Counted from the stretch's first letter, positions 11,715 through 22,767 are shown. The stretch is DNA of 64,000 bases from Poecilobothrus nobilitatus (GCA_947095535.1 OX352773.1:85284670-85348669), one strand, 5' to 3'. The notes: generated from the sequence alone by a model not told the origin. A program made the numbers and translations.

Positions 11715-11905
11715 CAAACTTTTTAAAATAAAGTCCTACGAAGCATAGTAAGGGTATGGTATGTTCGTAATTCCGATATTCACAGGGACTTGAAAATTCC
11801 ATTCGTAACAGACGTGATACAAAAGAATGTAAGAGATTGGCATGATTGAACAAACGAGATTGGTGGCATGAATTTTTGTGTCTTGCTGAAGAAAAATTTG
11901 TACAG
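11715..11905 (+). pseudogene. Jockey-type LINE, C-terminal scrap
   Basis: One reading frame gives KVLRSIVRVWYVRNSDIHRD followed by LKIPFVTDVIQKNVRDWHD. Many Jockey-clade ORF2 proteins share a pattern of the form (I/V)LR.I...WYVRN.D(I/L)HRDL.(I/V)P.V...I beyond the reverse transcriptase. Only about 45 codons are recognisable, with frame loss on both sides. The fragment directly abuts the family-C repeat that follows. The domain's function is not well defined; it is a strong fingerprint of LINE 3' coding ends. Confidence 0.7.
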
Positions 11906-11924
11906 CTGCTTAACTTAACACAAG

Positions 11925-12425
11925 TGAATAAAAATAGCAAATTTTCAATTTTTAAGCTCTAATAGCTCTTAAACAGGGGGTGGTATAAACAATTTTTTTA
12001 AGGAAACTTATACTAATTCTAAAAGTTTTTCTAAAGGCGTGCCGGAGTTGTGAAAAAAGAAATTTCATCCAAAATGTGGTTTTCACATAATTTAAATAGA
12101 AAATTACAAAACATTGCATAATTTTGATATTAATTTACAAAGGAAAAAAAATACCTATCCAATGAAGTTTCTAGATTGAAAAAAATGTTAACCATAACAT
12201 ACGCATTTAAAAATAGGGTTTTTTCAAAGTTTTAGGTGTAACTCCTTAATGGATGGGGCTACATGAAAAAGTTGTTCCACAAAATTAATTTTTTTATGAG
12301 ACCTACACATGGTGAAACATTTTTTCTCTATCTTTAACGGTGTAGAAGTTTTGTAAACAAACGGACGGACGTACATAGTGAAACTAATCAGCACATTTTT
12401 TCAAATTTTTTCTTGGGAATGTGCT
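11925..12425 (-). mobile_element. Helentron-like repeat family C, copy 2
   Basis: This copy lies in minus orientation. Its 5' end is at the right (AGCACATTCCC complement ending at 12425), with the GTCCGTCCG tract complement (ACGGACGGACG) at about 12361-12371. The CCGTT...AAAGATAGAG and TTACGGAG-like phrases follow. The copy stops within the first internal unit, so the 3' terminal block is absent. It is non-coding. Confidence 0.7.
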
Positions 12426-12978
12426 AAAAAGTAAAAAAAATAAGTCTAAGTGCAGACTTTCCTTAATTGATACTCCACATGATACTCCACAAACGGCTAA
12501 AAGGGCTCTTTTGGAACCAAAAAGATGCAATTTTCTGGTTCGTTACACATCAAAGGACTCTATCAAATGCCTTTTACAGATAGTCTCTAGCACATCTAGA
12601 AATGCTGCATCTTTTTGATACGAAGTGAGTGAGTGGTTTCATGCATTTGCTAGATGTACCTAATACACAAAAAAACTACAAAATTAAAAAAAAAAAAACA
12701 AATAAGTTTTAATTTCACTTCAAATTTTTTTTTTAATTTTAATTTATTATTTACAATTAAAATATCATAATTTTATATACACAATTTTATTTGCACAATA
12801 TTATGATCATCCGACTCGTGGTTTTCATTCAAAGCGGACTTGCCATTGTGGAGTTTTTGAAAAGGCTAATTAAATCAAAAACAAAAATTTTGTTTCTTGT
12901 TGAAAGTAGTTGGCGGGTTAAATTGATCTAAAAAAAAAAAAAATTGTTTTCTTCTTTTGTATATAAAAAAAAAAAACT
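12426..12978. other. AT-rich DNA with a possible small inverted-repeat unit
   Basis: A perfect 11-bp inverted repeat (AAAAAGATGCA at 12519-12529, complement at 12606-12616) brackets ~76 bp; this could be a MITE relic or chance. The remainder is AT-rich with poly-A runs. The 65-codon frame at 12421-12618 has no recognisable homology. Confidence 0.4.
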
Positions 12979-13299
12979 GTCGGTATCGCAACAACATAAA
13001 AATGAGATTTAAGACTCATACCGGCAAAGTTAATATCAAACTAAAAAGTACCTCCAAAGGGAGCCATCCGAAATTCTTTCAAGTGATTCACTTGAGCCGA
13101 AGAAAACAATGAAAACCTATGACATATTTAGAATTAACAAGGCACAAAAGTGAGTAAACAATTTACTGCCAGGTATAACAGAAAAGGCAATTTAATATTG
13201 GAAGCCGCAAGCAAGCCGAAAAATTCATGGTAAAAAGGGATTCATGTTAGCTGTTGGGGAAACCCCTCAAATTGGAATATATGAAGTCATTGAAGTCCT

Positions 13300-13760
13300 T
13301 TAAGGAGTAATATTCTGATTTCCTCTTCTTCAAACGAAGAACAACCGGATGATGAGTTACTGAAAGGCCGTCAAGAAGTCAATTCTAAGGCTGAAATCTA
13401 GGAAATTTACAGGTTCCCTAGTAGAGATACAACAAAAAGGAACAGTAGAACGAGCTATTCAGTATAACTTTTAACCCTTACAAGCCCTTAAAGAGTTAAC
13501 AGCGGGATTCTTAAGAAGCGCGTAGAGGTCAGAAGAAGCTAAACGAGCCGAATGAGATGCACTAAGTGCCAAAGAATCAACCACAAAGAAAAATAGAGAA
13601 ATGCATAAATTGTGATAATCCAGAAATTAACGCTCACCTTAATGACAGAAACTGTCCAACTTTCTTAAAAGAAAAAGACGTGCTGAGAATTAAGATGGAC
13701 AGAAGATGCACAAAAGGGTGAGCTTATGCCATCTACAAGCAATAGAACAAACCAAGCCCC
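13300..13760 (+). pseudogene. I-clade LINE ORF1 (zinc-knuckle protein) remnant
   Basis: LINE ORF1 proteins bind the element RNA in a ribonucleoprotein particle. The readable trace includes SSNEEQPDDELLKGRQE (about 13325-13380) and a C-terminal zinc-knuckle region near 13545-13720: RMRCTKCQRINHKEK, then pieces equivalent to CDNPEINAHLNDRNCPTFLKEKD in another frame. Cys/His spacing follows the CX2CX4HX4C style, but frameshifts split the motifs. The upstream part back to 12979 is too damaged to parse. Confidence 0.6.
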
Positions 13761-14099
13761 AACTATAGCACGATCATCGGACAACCATCCACCTTAGATA
13801 TACTCACAATCAACACCGCAGCCACCAATGACAAATAAACTATTTCGAACACACTATTAGAACTCAAAAAAATATATACCCTTGCACAAAAAAAGACAAA
13901 GCCATAATAAATCAAATTATAAGAGACACCTAGAAAAACTATTTCACTAAAAAAAAAAAACAAACCAGTAAAAACAAAAACAATAGACCTCACAGTACAA
14001 ACTGTCATCCCAACCACACAAACTAAAAGAGGACGCCGACCACGTACTATTTCTAAATAAAATCCTAATAAACACTATACTCAAACAAGATACATCAAT

Positions 14100-14620
14100 A
14101 CAATATAATCAACTAAATCACATAAAGAGAGATAACAACAAATTTATTCAAAATATACAAATACATAACAACTGCATAATAACCAAACTTCCAAAATACA
14201 ACCGAGACATAATGGTAGTTAATGTCTATCTAAAACACCAAACCAACATCAGCAAGGCAGATCTAGACAACATCTTGCAGCAAATACAAGCTCCCTGGGT
14301 AATAATAGGAGACTTAAATGCTTGCAGCCTAACGTGGGAGACAAGCATAAAACGGGAAGGGGTAAAATAGTGGAAGAAAGGGTGATGAAAAGAACACAGG
14401 TGACACATCTGAACAACTACAAGCAAATCTACATCAGCCAAAGCGGACACACCTCTTCCCCGAACCTGTCACTGGCAAATAATTCCATCGCCTACAATTT
14501 CCACTGGGATGTTTGTAGTAACCCAAAAGACTACGATCACCACCCAGTTATGATAAAACTGCGAAAACCGGGAAACAATCAAAGGTATAAAAGAGCAAAC
14601 TATATGGAAAAGAAGACGAA
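14100..14620 (+). pseudogene. I-clade LINE endonuclease domain remnant
   Basis: The AP-type endonuclease (exonuclease-endonuclease-phosphatase fold) nicks target DNA to prime reverse transcription. The trace reads IMVVNVYLKHQ, then APWVIIGDLNACSLTWE (about 14298-14343), matching the GD.NA....W motif. After a frame change it gives NFHWDVCSNPKDYDHHPVMI near 14500-14555, matching the closing S-D-H motif in degraded form. The N-terminal third is not readable. Confidence 0.65.
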
Positions 14621-15039
14621 CTGAAAACTTTTTAGAGACACAGTGGAAAAAAATTTTAGAAGCACAGGGGCAAACAAAGGAATTCCGAGATCACAAGGCA
14701 ACTTATACTCGTTAAAACCGCTCTGGTATAATAAAAAGATTCAGGAACTCCAAAAAGACAAACACAGAAAATGGAACGTGCTGCAAAACACACAGAAAAA
14801 AATATGATCTAATCGCCCTAAAAAGAACCAACAACATGCTGAGGCAGGAGATTAGAACAGCCAGGACAGAAAAATGGGTTGAATTTACCAACAAAATAGA
14901 CAGGCAAGACCAAACTAAAACCTGAAACAAAGCAAGGAAGATACTCGGAAAAAAGAAAGCCACGATCCTGATAATTGAGCAAAATGGGCTATTAGTAACC
15001 GACCCCCAAAACAAATGCAAACTACATAGCGGCCAGATA

Positions 15040-15700
15040 CGTGCAAACGCAAGACACCACAGTATGCCTCAACCCGCTACAAGACAACGTACGTTACACA
15101 GGCGAAAAAAACGCAATAATAGATGTACAGATCAACTGCACCGAAATCAGGGTGGTTCTAAAGACTTTAAAGGGAACGACACCAAGTGCGGACAAAATGT
15201 CTTCTGGCATGTAAAAGAATCTTGGCCCAAAAGCCTTCCAAAGACTCACTCAATTATTCAACAAAATAATAGAAATAGGAGTTTACCATTAGGCTTAAAA
15301 AAACGCAGTTCTTATCCCCCTGCACAAAGCAGATAAGAACTCAAACTACTTTGAAAGCTAAAACTTTATATCACTACAACCAACTCAATCCAAGCTATTT
15401 GAAAAAATAATAGCCAAACAGTTGAGTTAGCTAGCAGAAAGCATGATGCCCGAAAATATACAAGGTTTCCGGCTGAACAGAGGTACAATGTCGATCAACA
15501 ATATATACAGTTACCTCTCCACAGCTCTCAACGAGGTGAAGAACATAAAAACATCCACTACATTTACGCAGACAATCTAGTCCTGCAAACAAGGAGAAAC
15601 CCAAGGATAGGCAAGGCGGCAATTAAAGGAGCCATTGATGTAATCGAGAGTTCGACCGAAGGAAACGAAAGTAGAATTTTGTCAGAAAACACAGAGGCAC
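15040..15700 (+). pseudogene. I-clade LINE reverse transcriptase remnant
   Basis: Recognisable RT blocks are, in order: a GTTPSADKM-like stretch near 15177; NAVLIPLHKADKN and FISLQPTQSKLFEKIIAKQL (about 15303-15425); MMPENIQGFRLNRGTMSINN near 15443-15500; and IHYIYADNLVLQT near 15555-15592. The last is the catalytic Y-A-D-D box with its second Asp changed to Asn. The G-V-P-Q-G-S block that should lie between the last two is absent, so an internal deletion occurred around 15545. Stops and frame changes confirm it is dead. Confidence 0.75.
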
Positions 15701-16379
15701 TAGGTATATGCAGAATATGAACGTACGATCCAAGTTCAATAAGACTACACAACAGGGATATATAACACAAGGAATAAATCAAAATACTAGGTCTCACTCT
15801 AACAGCGATACTAAGCTATACCAAACACGTCATGAGAGTACAGAAGGTAAAGGTAAAATTTTGAAGTATGGAAAGTTAAACTACTGCCTTCCCATATACG
15901 GCCAGACTACCCAAAACAAAGGCCAAACTTCAAAACACAATTAACCAGGCCACGAGGATCACAATAGGAGCCTAAATACCAACAAGACGGAAGGCACTAA
16001 GCTACGAGGCGAACTTTCCCCCTGTACTTGAAAGAGCAAACCAGTTGCGGCTCAAAAACATTACAAGAGTACTATTTTATTGGTGCGAATAGTGCTCTTG
16101 TGATCTCCCGCTTAAAAAATTAGCGTATGAGATCGTCGAAGACCCTACAAATTCATCTACTATAAAGTGAACCTAGATTAAATCCAAAACCTAAAAATCC
16201 ACTTCTATCCGAACGAAAAAACACCATCGAAAATCCCACACTGATCAAACTGGGACAAGAACATCCTAATCATCATGGTGATACTCAACAAAGAGACAAC
16301 CAATCCAGAGGAATAACAGGGGAAATTCGCTGACATACGGCTAAACACCAGGGTACAACTGGTATATCTCAGAGTCTAA

Positions 16380-16760
16380 AACTCAACACTGCGTCAGGTA
16401 TGCAGTGATAACCAAGGAAAAACGATAAAGCACGCAATACTTGACAACAAATGTGCAATATACAATGCTGAGCTGAAAGCAATTCTCAACGCCACTCGGT
16501 ATATACAAGGGAACCAAACTGCCGGCAACAAGAGATACATTATATACACCGACAGTCTGAGCACTGTCAAAGCTATCCAAAATTTGAGCAAGGCAGAAAT
16601 CATGGCCGCCCAAGCAAGAAAAAGGCTGTATGACGCCAAGTGAAACATAAAACTGAGGTGCTTACCAGGACATGTGGGAATAAGCGGCAACGAAGCAGCA
16701 GACAAAGCTGCAAAAGACACTAGCAGATCACCGTTCCTAGCTGAAACTCCTTCCCTTAGC
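16380..16760 (+). pseudogene. I-clade LINE RNase H domain remnant
   Basis: RNase H degrades RNA in RNA-DNA hybrids and among LINEs is typical of the I superfamily. One frame reads almost without interruption. NAELKAILNATRYIQG (near 16455-16500) carries the catalytic Glu, YIIYTDSLSTVKAIQN (near 16535-16582) the Asp, and after one stop LRCLPGHVGISGNEAADKAA (near 16650-16710) the His and final Asp. All four active-site residues are visible. The single in-frame stop (TGA near 16640) and truncation soon after make it a pseudogene. Confidence 0.85.
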
Positions 16761-16770
16761 CACGCCTAAA

Positions 16771-17864
16771 ATAGGTATAAAAATATTATTAATAAATTGT
16801 ATTATTTTTAACAACTTTATAAATAAAAAAATTTTAAACTTTTAGCTAAATTTAAATATGAATATAAACATTTATAAATTAGGTTATGTACATTTTTAAC
16901 TGTCAAATTGTTGCTGTAATATTTTGTAATAATATAATTTCTTTTGCCCCCCTTTCCTCCTGGTAGTACACAAGATTTTTCTCTTTCTAAAGTTGTGATA
17001 ATATTCACGAAATCTCTAATGAAAACCAGCCTTTATACTTTTCTCTACAGCATCAAATTATTTGTTTCAGTAAATCGTTTTTAAAATTTTGGATTAAATA
17101 TTCTAAAACAAAAAAAATTTTTTTTTTTTCAAATCTTAAAACTACAATTTGTTTAAATTATTTTTCAGTTTTACACTTTCGACACACTTTGCTGTATTTC
17201 ATATGCCAAATTGTTTCATATCAGTTTTTTGTCTACTTTTTACATGATAAAATCTTATTACTATCTATTTCTTTCAATTTCTTTTAATTTTGTTGTTTTT
17301 TACATAAAAAAATTTGGTCACGTGATGAGAGTGGATCATATTAGTGTAATAGATAATCTTTGATTTGGATAGAGAATAAATAGAGAATAAAATTATTTTA
17401 TGATTTTATTCACGCTAGACACAATATTTGAGTATACTTAAAGAAACTTATAATAAGAAATAATATCTATTATATATGTATATATAAGTAGTAAAAGTTT
17501 GCAACAATAACATTGTTCATAGCAAAACTAATACTGCACACAACAGAAAAAAAACAAAAATTGAAAATTTATAGCGTTGGTTATATTTATAGACATACAT
17601 ATATGTATATAAATATTTCGGAAAAGGCGAATACTCTGATTTTGAATTCAACTATTAATACTTACAGTATGCCCACACATATACCAATTAACCAACCAAA
17701 AAAAAAATTAATTTTTATTTCCATATATGTAATAAATAATTAATTCGAATTTAGACATTTTTATGAAAAAAAGATTGTTTTTTGAATAAACCCCCGACTA
17801 CAAAATTTTTCTTTAGTTTTCTTAGTGTTGTACATTTTTATGTTTATATAAATTTATTCTCATT
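16771..17864. other. AT-rich DNA, no gene seen
   Basis: This is AT-rich spacer between the I-type LINE and the family-A element. Open frames here are short and compositionally biased. No repeat end was recognised. Confidence 0.5.
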
Positions 17865-18099
17865 ATACCCTACACCTAAAGTATAGGGTATATTAACTTT
17901 GGTATGGTGTTTGTAACCACCAAAAGGAAGCGAGTTAGGTATAGACATGTATATATATTCTGAATCAGGATCACCGCCGGAGTCGATTTAGCGATGTCCG
18001 TCCGTCCGTCCGTCCGTCCGTACGCACGATAACTCAAAAAATAATGATGCTATCTTGATGAAATTTATATAGTAGGTTACTAATTACGAAAGAAAGGCT

Positions 18100-19750
18100 A
18101 AGTTCGAATCAGGACAAAATCCGTCCATGGGTTCGGATTCTGGAAGCTTCCGAATGATTCCGGGCTTTTGGAGATAATCTCCGCAAACGAGATTATCTCC
18201 AAAAGCAACAAAGATAGAACCTTCAAATTTTGTACAATGATGTTTCTTCCCGTTCGACTTATGTCTCTGAAATTTAAGAGGATTTGGTACATGGGTTTGG
18301 GTTTTGGAAGCTTCCGAACGAGCACCAGAGCAAATGAGATTATTTCCAAAACCAACAAAGATAGAACCTTTAAATTTTGTACAATGATGTTCCTTCCCGT
18401 TCGATTTATGTCTCTGAAATTTAAGAGGATTTGGTCCATGGGTTTGGATTTGGAAGCTTCCGAACGAGCCCCAGAGCAAATGAGATTATCTCCAAAACCA
18501 ATAAAGATATAACCTTTACTTTTGGCAGAATGGTGTTCTTTCATGTTTTATTTAAGTCTCTGAAATGTGAGAAGATTTGGTCCATGGGTTCGGGTTTTGG
18601 AAACTTCCGAATGAGCCCCAGAGCAAATGAGATTATCTCCAAAAACAACAAATATATATAACCTTTAAATTTGGCCGAATGGTGTTTTTTCATGTTTGAT
18701 TTAAGTCTCTGAAATTTGAGAAGATTTGGCCATGGGTTTAAATTTGAAAGAATTTGAACCGTGGATTCGAATTTTGGAAGCTTCCGAACGAGCCGCAGAG
18801 CAAATGAGATTATATCCAATACGAACAAAGATAGAACCTTTGAATTTGGTACAATGGTGTTCTTTCGTGTTTGATTTATGTCTCTGAAATTTAAGAGGAT
18901 TTGGTCCATGGGTTTGGTTTTGGAAGCTTCCGAACGAGCACCAGAGCAAATGAGATTATCTCCAAAACCAACAAAGATATAACCTTTAAATTTGGCAGGG
19001 TGGTGTTCTTTAATGTTTTATTTAAGTCTCTGAAATGTGAGAAGATTTGGTCCATGGGTTCGGGTTTTGGAAACTTCCGAACGAGCCCCAGAGCAAACGA
19101 GATTATCTCCAAAACCAATAAAGATAGAACCTTTAAATTTTTTATAATGATGTTTCCTCCAGTTTGATTTATGTCTCTAAAATTTAAGAGGATGTGGTCC
19201 ATGGGTTTGGTTTTGGAAGCTTCCGAACGAGCCCCAGAGCAAATGAGATTATCTCCAAAAACAACAAATATATAACCTTTACTTTTGGCATAATGGTGTT
19301 CTTTCATGTATGATTTAGGCCTCTGAAATTTGAGAGGATTTGGTCCTTGGGTTCGGATTTTGAAAGCTTCCGAACGAGCCTCAGAGCAAATGATATTATC
19401 TCCAAATGCAACAAAGATATAACCTTTAAATTAGGCAGAATGGTGTTCCTTCATGTTTGATTTATGTTTCTGAAATTTGTGAGGATTTGGTCCATGGGTT
19501 CAAATCTTGGAAGCTTCCGGACGAGCCCCAGAGCGAACGAGTATATCTCCACAACCAACAAAGATAGAACTTTTATTTTTAGTACAAAGGTGTTCTGTTA
19601 TGTTTCCTTTTCTGTAAAATTGGAAACTGACATTTGAAAGAATTTGAACCATGGGTTCGTATTTTGGAAACTTCCGGACGAGCACAAGAGCAACGAGCAT
19701 ATCTCCAAAACCAACAAAAGTAGAACCTTTAAATTTAATAGAATGGTGTT
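18100..19750 (+). repeat. ~147-bp tandem array, about 11 units
   Basis: The anchor (G/A)CTTCCGAA recurs at 18146, 18310, 18456, 18603, 18780, 18926, 19073, 19219, 19366, 19513 and 19670. Most steps are 146 or 147 bp; three are longer (164, 177 and 157) because of small insertions. Units at 18456/18603 and 18926/19073 are especially alike, which implies a higher-order duplication of 470 bp. Open frames of 70-150 codons on both strands are by-products of a unit length close to 49 codons. The array lies wholly inside the family-A element. Confidence 0.9.
18166..18208. repeat. Perfect 18-bp inverted repeat at array edge
   Basis: The arms GCTTTTGGAGATAATCTC (left) and GAGATTATCTCCAAAAGC (right) are exact reverse complements separated by CGCAAAC. 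The right arm is the normal array phrase; the left arm is an inverted copy of it found only at the left boundary of the array. Confidence 0.9.
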
Positions 19751-20211
19751 CTGGCAAGTTTTCTTTATGTTCCTGAGATGGATTCGATGAATTGGAGTGG
19801 CAATTCGGGTAGCTGACACAAACATACCAAGAACTACCAATCTTCGAAAATAATTAAGATAGAAACTTAAAATTTTATACAAGGGTGTCAAGCATATCCC
19901 AAGCGGATGCCTCTTTTACGTTCTTGAAATTCCAGTTGAATAAGACAGAAAAGGGAAGAAGTTCAAGCAGCTGCCAAAAACACTTATGGATTGTTAATTT
20001 AATTCGAATTATTCAGGTGTAGGGTATTAATAAGTCGGTTGCATCGACTTACTGTTACATTTACTTGTTTTTGTTATAAAAAGTTAAGTATTCTTACTAA
20101 TGAAGGAAACATAGGTCTCAAAAAACGTTTTTAAGATAAATAAAAACTATTTTAGAACAGAAAGATTTTTTCAAGTTTTTATTTACAAGATTTATTTTTT
20201 TTTTTAATTTT

Positions 20212-20488
20212 TTTTTCAGGATATCGATGGGGATCCAATCGACCCACATCTGAAATAAAAAAATTGAAAACGATTTATGGTAACGAAAGTTTTTGTGATT
20301 TTGGTATTTGGGATTTATTAATTTTGAATTTTGGAAGTTGTGCTAACGAATCAGCGAATTTCGAGAGATTGGAACTTATGCAATCAATGGTCTTAAGAAC
20401 GCGAAATATAGTTGGCTCACTATGTGGAGGCAGAAGGAATTTTTTGACTGGTAAAGTGATATTTGGGATGTTCAATGTGTTGAAATAA
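20212..20488 (+). other. Unidentified 92-codon open frame with acceptor-like start
   Basis: A frame runs without a stop from about 20212 to the TAA at 20486-20488. It follows a long T-rich tract ending TTTTTTTTCAG (20219), which looks like a 3' splice site. The peptide starts SGYRWGSNRPTSEIKKLKTI and has a mixed composition (several Gly, Arg, Cys, Asn), unlike translated AT-rich noise. I do not recognise it. It may be the 5' remnant of the Ty3/gypsy element whose pol scrap lies 340 bp downstream, another transposon's coding exon, or chance. No signal peptide or membrane segment is evident. Confidence 0.3.
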
Positions 20489-20831
20489 CAAGATTGTGTG
20501 TTTGTGTTTGATAAAATGGTAATGGTTTGATAAAATTGTTGTGTGCCTATTGATTGAATTGATACAGGAAGAACTTCATGGTCTATACACTATAAGCGTG
20601 AATGGATGACTATGGAGGATATGTTGGAGGTATGGAATAGGGTCTGAATTTCAAAAAATCCTTGGTTGCGTAAAATCATTTTACTCAAAGTTGGAGAGAT
20701 ATTCCTTATTTACCAAAGCCTAAAGATATTTAGTGTGCATCTTTAATTAACAATAAATATAGGAGTGCACGAAAAAAAGAGCTATATTGTTTGGAGAAAA
20801 GATTAGAATGATGTTTGGAAACAGATGTTTA

Positions 20832-21022
20832 AATATCGATCCAGATCGATTTTTTGTAATAAGGAATCTGTTAGCTCGAAGATCCGGCAAAGAAGTACAA
20901 AGTGCTTTGGGTCTTGTTAATTAGTATCGTCACTCCATTGCCTACAAGCCTTTGAGACTGTCAAGAAAACCAGTGCTCCTGTTTTGATTGTACCAGATTT
21001 CGATAAACCTTTTCGAATGGTT
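20832..21022 (+). pseudogene. Ty3/gypsy pol scrap (RT thumb to RNase H)
   Basis: LTR retrotransposon pol polyproteins have a conserved connection after the reverse transcriptase palm. The plus-strand trace reads NIDPDRFFVIRNLLARRSGK then EVQSALGLVN, stop, YRHS. After a short deletion and frame change it continues QAFETVKKTSAPVLIVPDFD and KPFRM. This matches the usual D-P....I.......V..FLGL.NYYR / AF..LK.....PVL..PDF..PF pattern. No LTRs, protease, integrase or envelope-like sequence were seen. The fragment is about 60 codons and non-functional. Sequence at 20500-20830 may be a more decayed upstream part. Confidence 0.8.
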
Positions 21023-21499
21023 AAATTTTTTATATTGAAATTGTTTTTATAAATTTTATATTACTGTACACTTATTTTTTTTTTTATTTTTGTTATTTCT
21101 TTCAACTTTACTGTAAGTTTGTAAACAATTTTAAATTTAATAACATTCCTAAGCTATTTATAATTTGTAATAAATATTTTAGTTATTGATCACACATTTA
21201 TGTTTTTTATTTGAAAGTAACTAAAATAAAAATAAATAAATATATAAAAAATCTAGCATAAAATATGCCAAAATGGCAACCCGTCCATAACAATAAATTT
21301 CACTCAAATAATCAATATTTTAACTAAAACAAGACATCTTATGTTATTACATACTTTCTTAACTTATCCAATTTTTAATTAGACCATGAAATATTTAACT
21401 GATTTAATTATCAACACTGATTTTTTATAGAGATTTATAGCTGAAGTCGTGAACATCCTTCACATACTCTTTATCATTCATTTTGATTATAATATTTTT
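21023..21499. other. AT-rich DNA, no gene seen
   Basis: AT-rich spacer. The ends of the neighbouring gypsy scrap are not visible here. Confidence 0.5.
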
Positions 21500-21911
21500 A
21501 GCACATTTTACAAAAATAATTTCAACAATTTGCCTATGAGGTTCACTCTGTCCTTCTATTTCCAAAGCTTCTACACCATTCAAGATAGAGAATTTTAATC
21601 ATGCTTAGATCTTTTAAAACAAATAATGTGGTAGAACAACTTTTTTATGTAGCCCTACCCGTTACGGAGCAAGAGCTCCTCAACATTATGGCTGCAACAT
21701 TATGGTTATACATGTATTAACAGTTTTTCTTAATTCTGTAGAGTTCTCTCAAAATTGAAAAAAGTGTTTGCTAATTTTCCATAATATTTTCTCACGTATG
21801 AAATTCCAAAAAAATTAACAAATTTTGGTGCAAATCACAATATTCTGAACTGTTTGTATTTATGTTGTAAAATGTGCGAATATAAAAACCATTGGTTTTC
21901 ATTCTACCTTG
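21500..21911 (+). mobile_element. Helentron-like repeat family C, copy 3 (short)
   Basis: Both family ends are preserved: AGCACATTTTAC at the left, and at the right AAATGTGCG followed by a perfect 6-bp hairpin (AAAACC-ATT-GGTTTT, about 21888-21902) and the family tail CATTCTACCTTG. The middle is heavily shortened to the first conserved region (TTCACTCTGTCC...GTTACGGAGC) plus the 3' block, an internal-deletion derivative. It is useful for defining the family's 3' end together with the copy at 54921. Confidence 0.75.
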
Positions 21912-22767
21912 TTTTACTATGACCTAACGAATAAGTCATAAATCACATAAGATTTTTTTTGTGTTATATCTTTAAGAATAAGGCAAGAACTGATAAAATT
22001 ATATATTAGATTATATTATTATGTATATCATTATGGTCATATTATTTATGATATAATATGATAAATTCCTTTTTAATAACTTAATAGGATTTTGAATAGG
22101 TTTAAAATAACCATTATTAAACATTAAAATTTATTATGATACATAAAGAAATAGAGATTTCTAAGAGGAATTCTAAATTTATTCTAGAGGAGTTCTAAAA
22201 TCTTTAAAAAAATAAATAAAACTTAAATTTCGACCCTGAATTAAAATGTAGTTATCCCATTCCACTTTCTGGAATGAAATAAGAAATTGCAAATGTTAAG
22301 GAAGTACGAAGAAGTAAATAATAGCATGACGAGTAATAAAGAAATTATTAGTAACATTATCTTTAGCAACTTACCGACAGTCTCGGAAACATCAAATAAA
22401 AGGAATGGGCAGAAGTTAAATATGTATTAGTCCAATGTGGCACAAGAATTCATTTTTTAAAATAATAAAAAAAATAAAAATTCCAATTTAAAAAGTAATA
22501 TCTGGAGCAAATCAGAGTGGATTTGTTTGAGAATTCAATTATAAAGCATCAAATATGGCATCAATTATAAAGCATGAATGAATATATTATGTGTATGTAC
22601 CTACTTGTTTTAAATATGTATTTTATTTTATAAATAAAATATTATAACAATTTCTTTTTCTTTTTAATTTTTTAAATGTTAGGCATATGTATTACAGTAC
22701 TAATTTGAAAAATGCCTCATTCCATAATTGCGAAAATTCTATAATGACGACTAATTTTTTTTTGGTA
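21912..22767. other. AT-rich DNA, no gene seen
   Basis: No family is recognised. Near 22700-22770 there are diverged pre-echoes (CATTCCATAATTGCG, TCTATAATGACGAC) of the ATAATTGCAAC phrase that makes up the 105-bp direct repeat starting at 22768. Confidence 0.45.

Larger units (their letters stand above)
12979..16770 (+). mobile_element. Decayed I-clade LINE (with RNase H)
   Basis: This is one contiguous, visibly less AT-rich island. It holds the full domain order of an I-clade non-LTR retrotransposon: ORF1 with zinc knuckles, then ORF2 with endonuclease, reverse transcriptase and RNase H. The order is collinear on the plus strand, so it is one insertion and not a chance cluster. The span is shorter than intact relatives, the ORFs are broken by many stops and frameshifts, and the RT core is partly deleted. 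The left limit is taken at the end of a poly-A run near 12978. The right limit is where RNase H homology gives way to AT-rich DNA near 16770, with no clear 3' UTR or tail. Confidence 0.8.
17865..20070 (+). mobile_element. Helentron-like element family A with satellite-like core
   Basis: The left end carries ATACCCTACACCT, which folds with TAGGGTAT (8-bp arms, 17865-17872 and 17884-17891). A DINE-1-like block follows (GGAGTCGATTTAGC...), then a (GTCC)n tract at about 17998-18021. A tandem array fills most of the interior. Near the right end the exact reverse complement of the left terminus, AGGTGTAGGGTAT, lies at 20015-20027. It is followed at 20032-20050 by a small hairpin (AAGTCG/CGACTT). 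Paired sub-terminal inverted repeats plus a 3' hairpin and a variable tandem core are the published hallmarks of non-autonomous helentrons (HINE/DINE-1). No protein is encoded; the exact 3' end just after the hairpin is an estimate. Confidence 0.8.

Noticed and set aside
18084..19307. Many overlapping 70-150-codon frames on both strands.
   Set aside because: They are translations of the ~147-bp tandem unit, whose length is near a multiple of three. The peptides are periodic and occur in several frames and on both strands.
18100..19750. Could the regular array be a CRISPR locus?
   Set aside because: Units are ~147 bp with similarity along their whole length. There are no short conserved repeats with unique spacers, and the DNA is eukaryotic.
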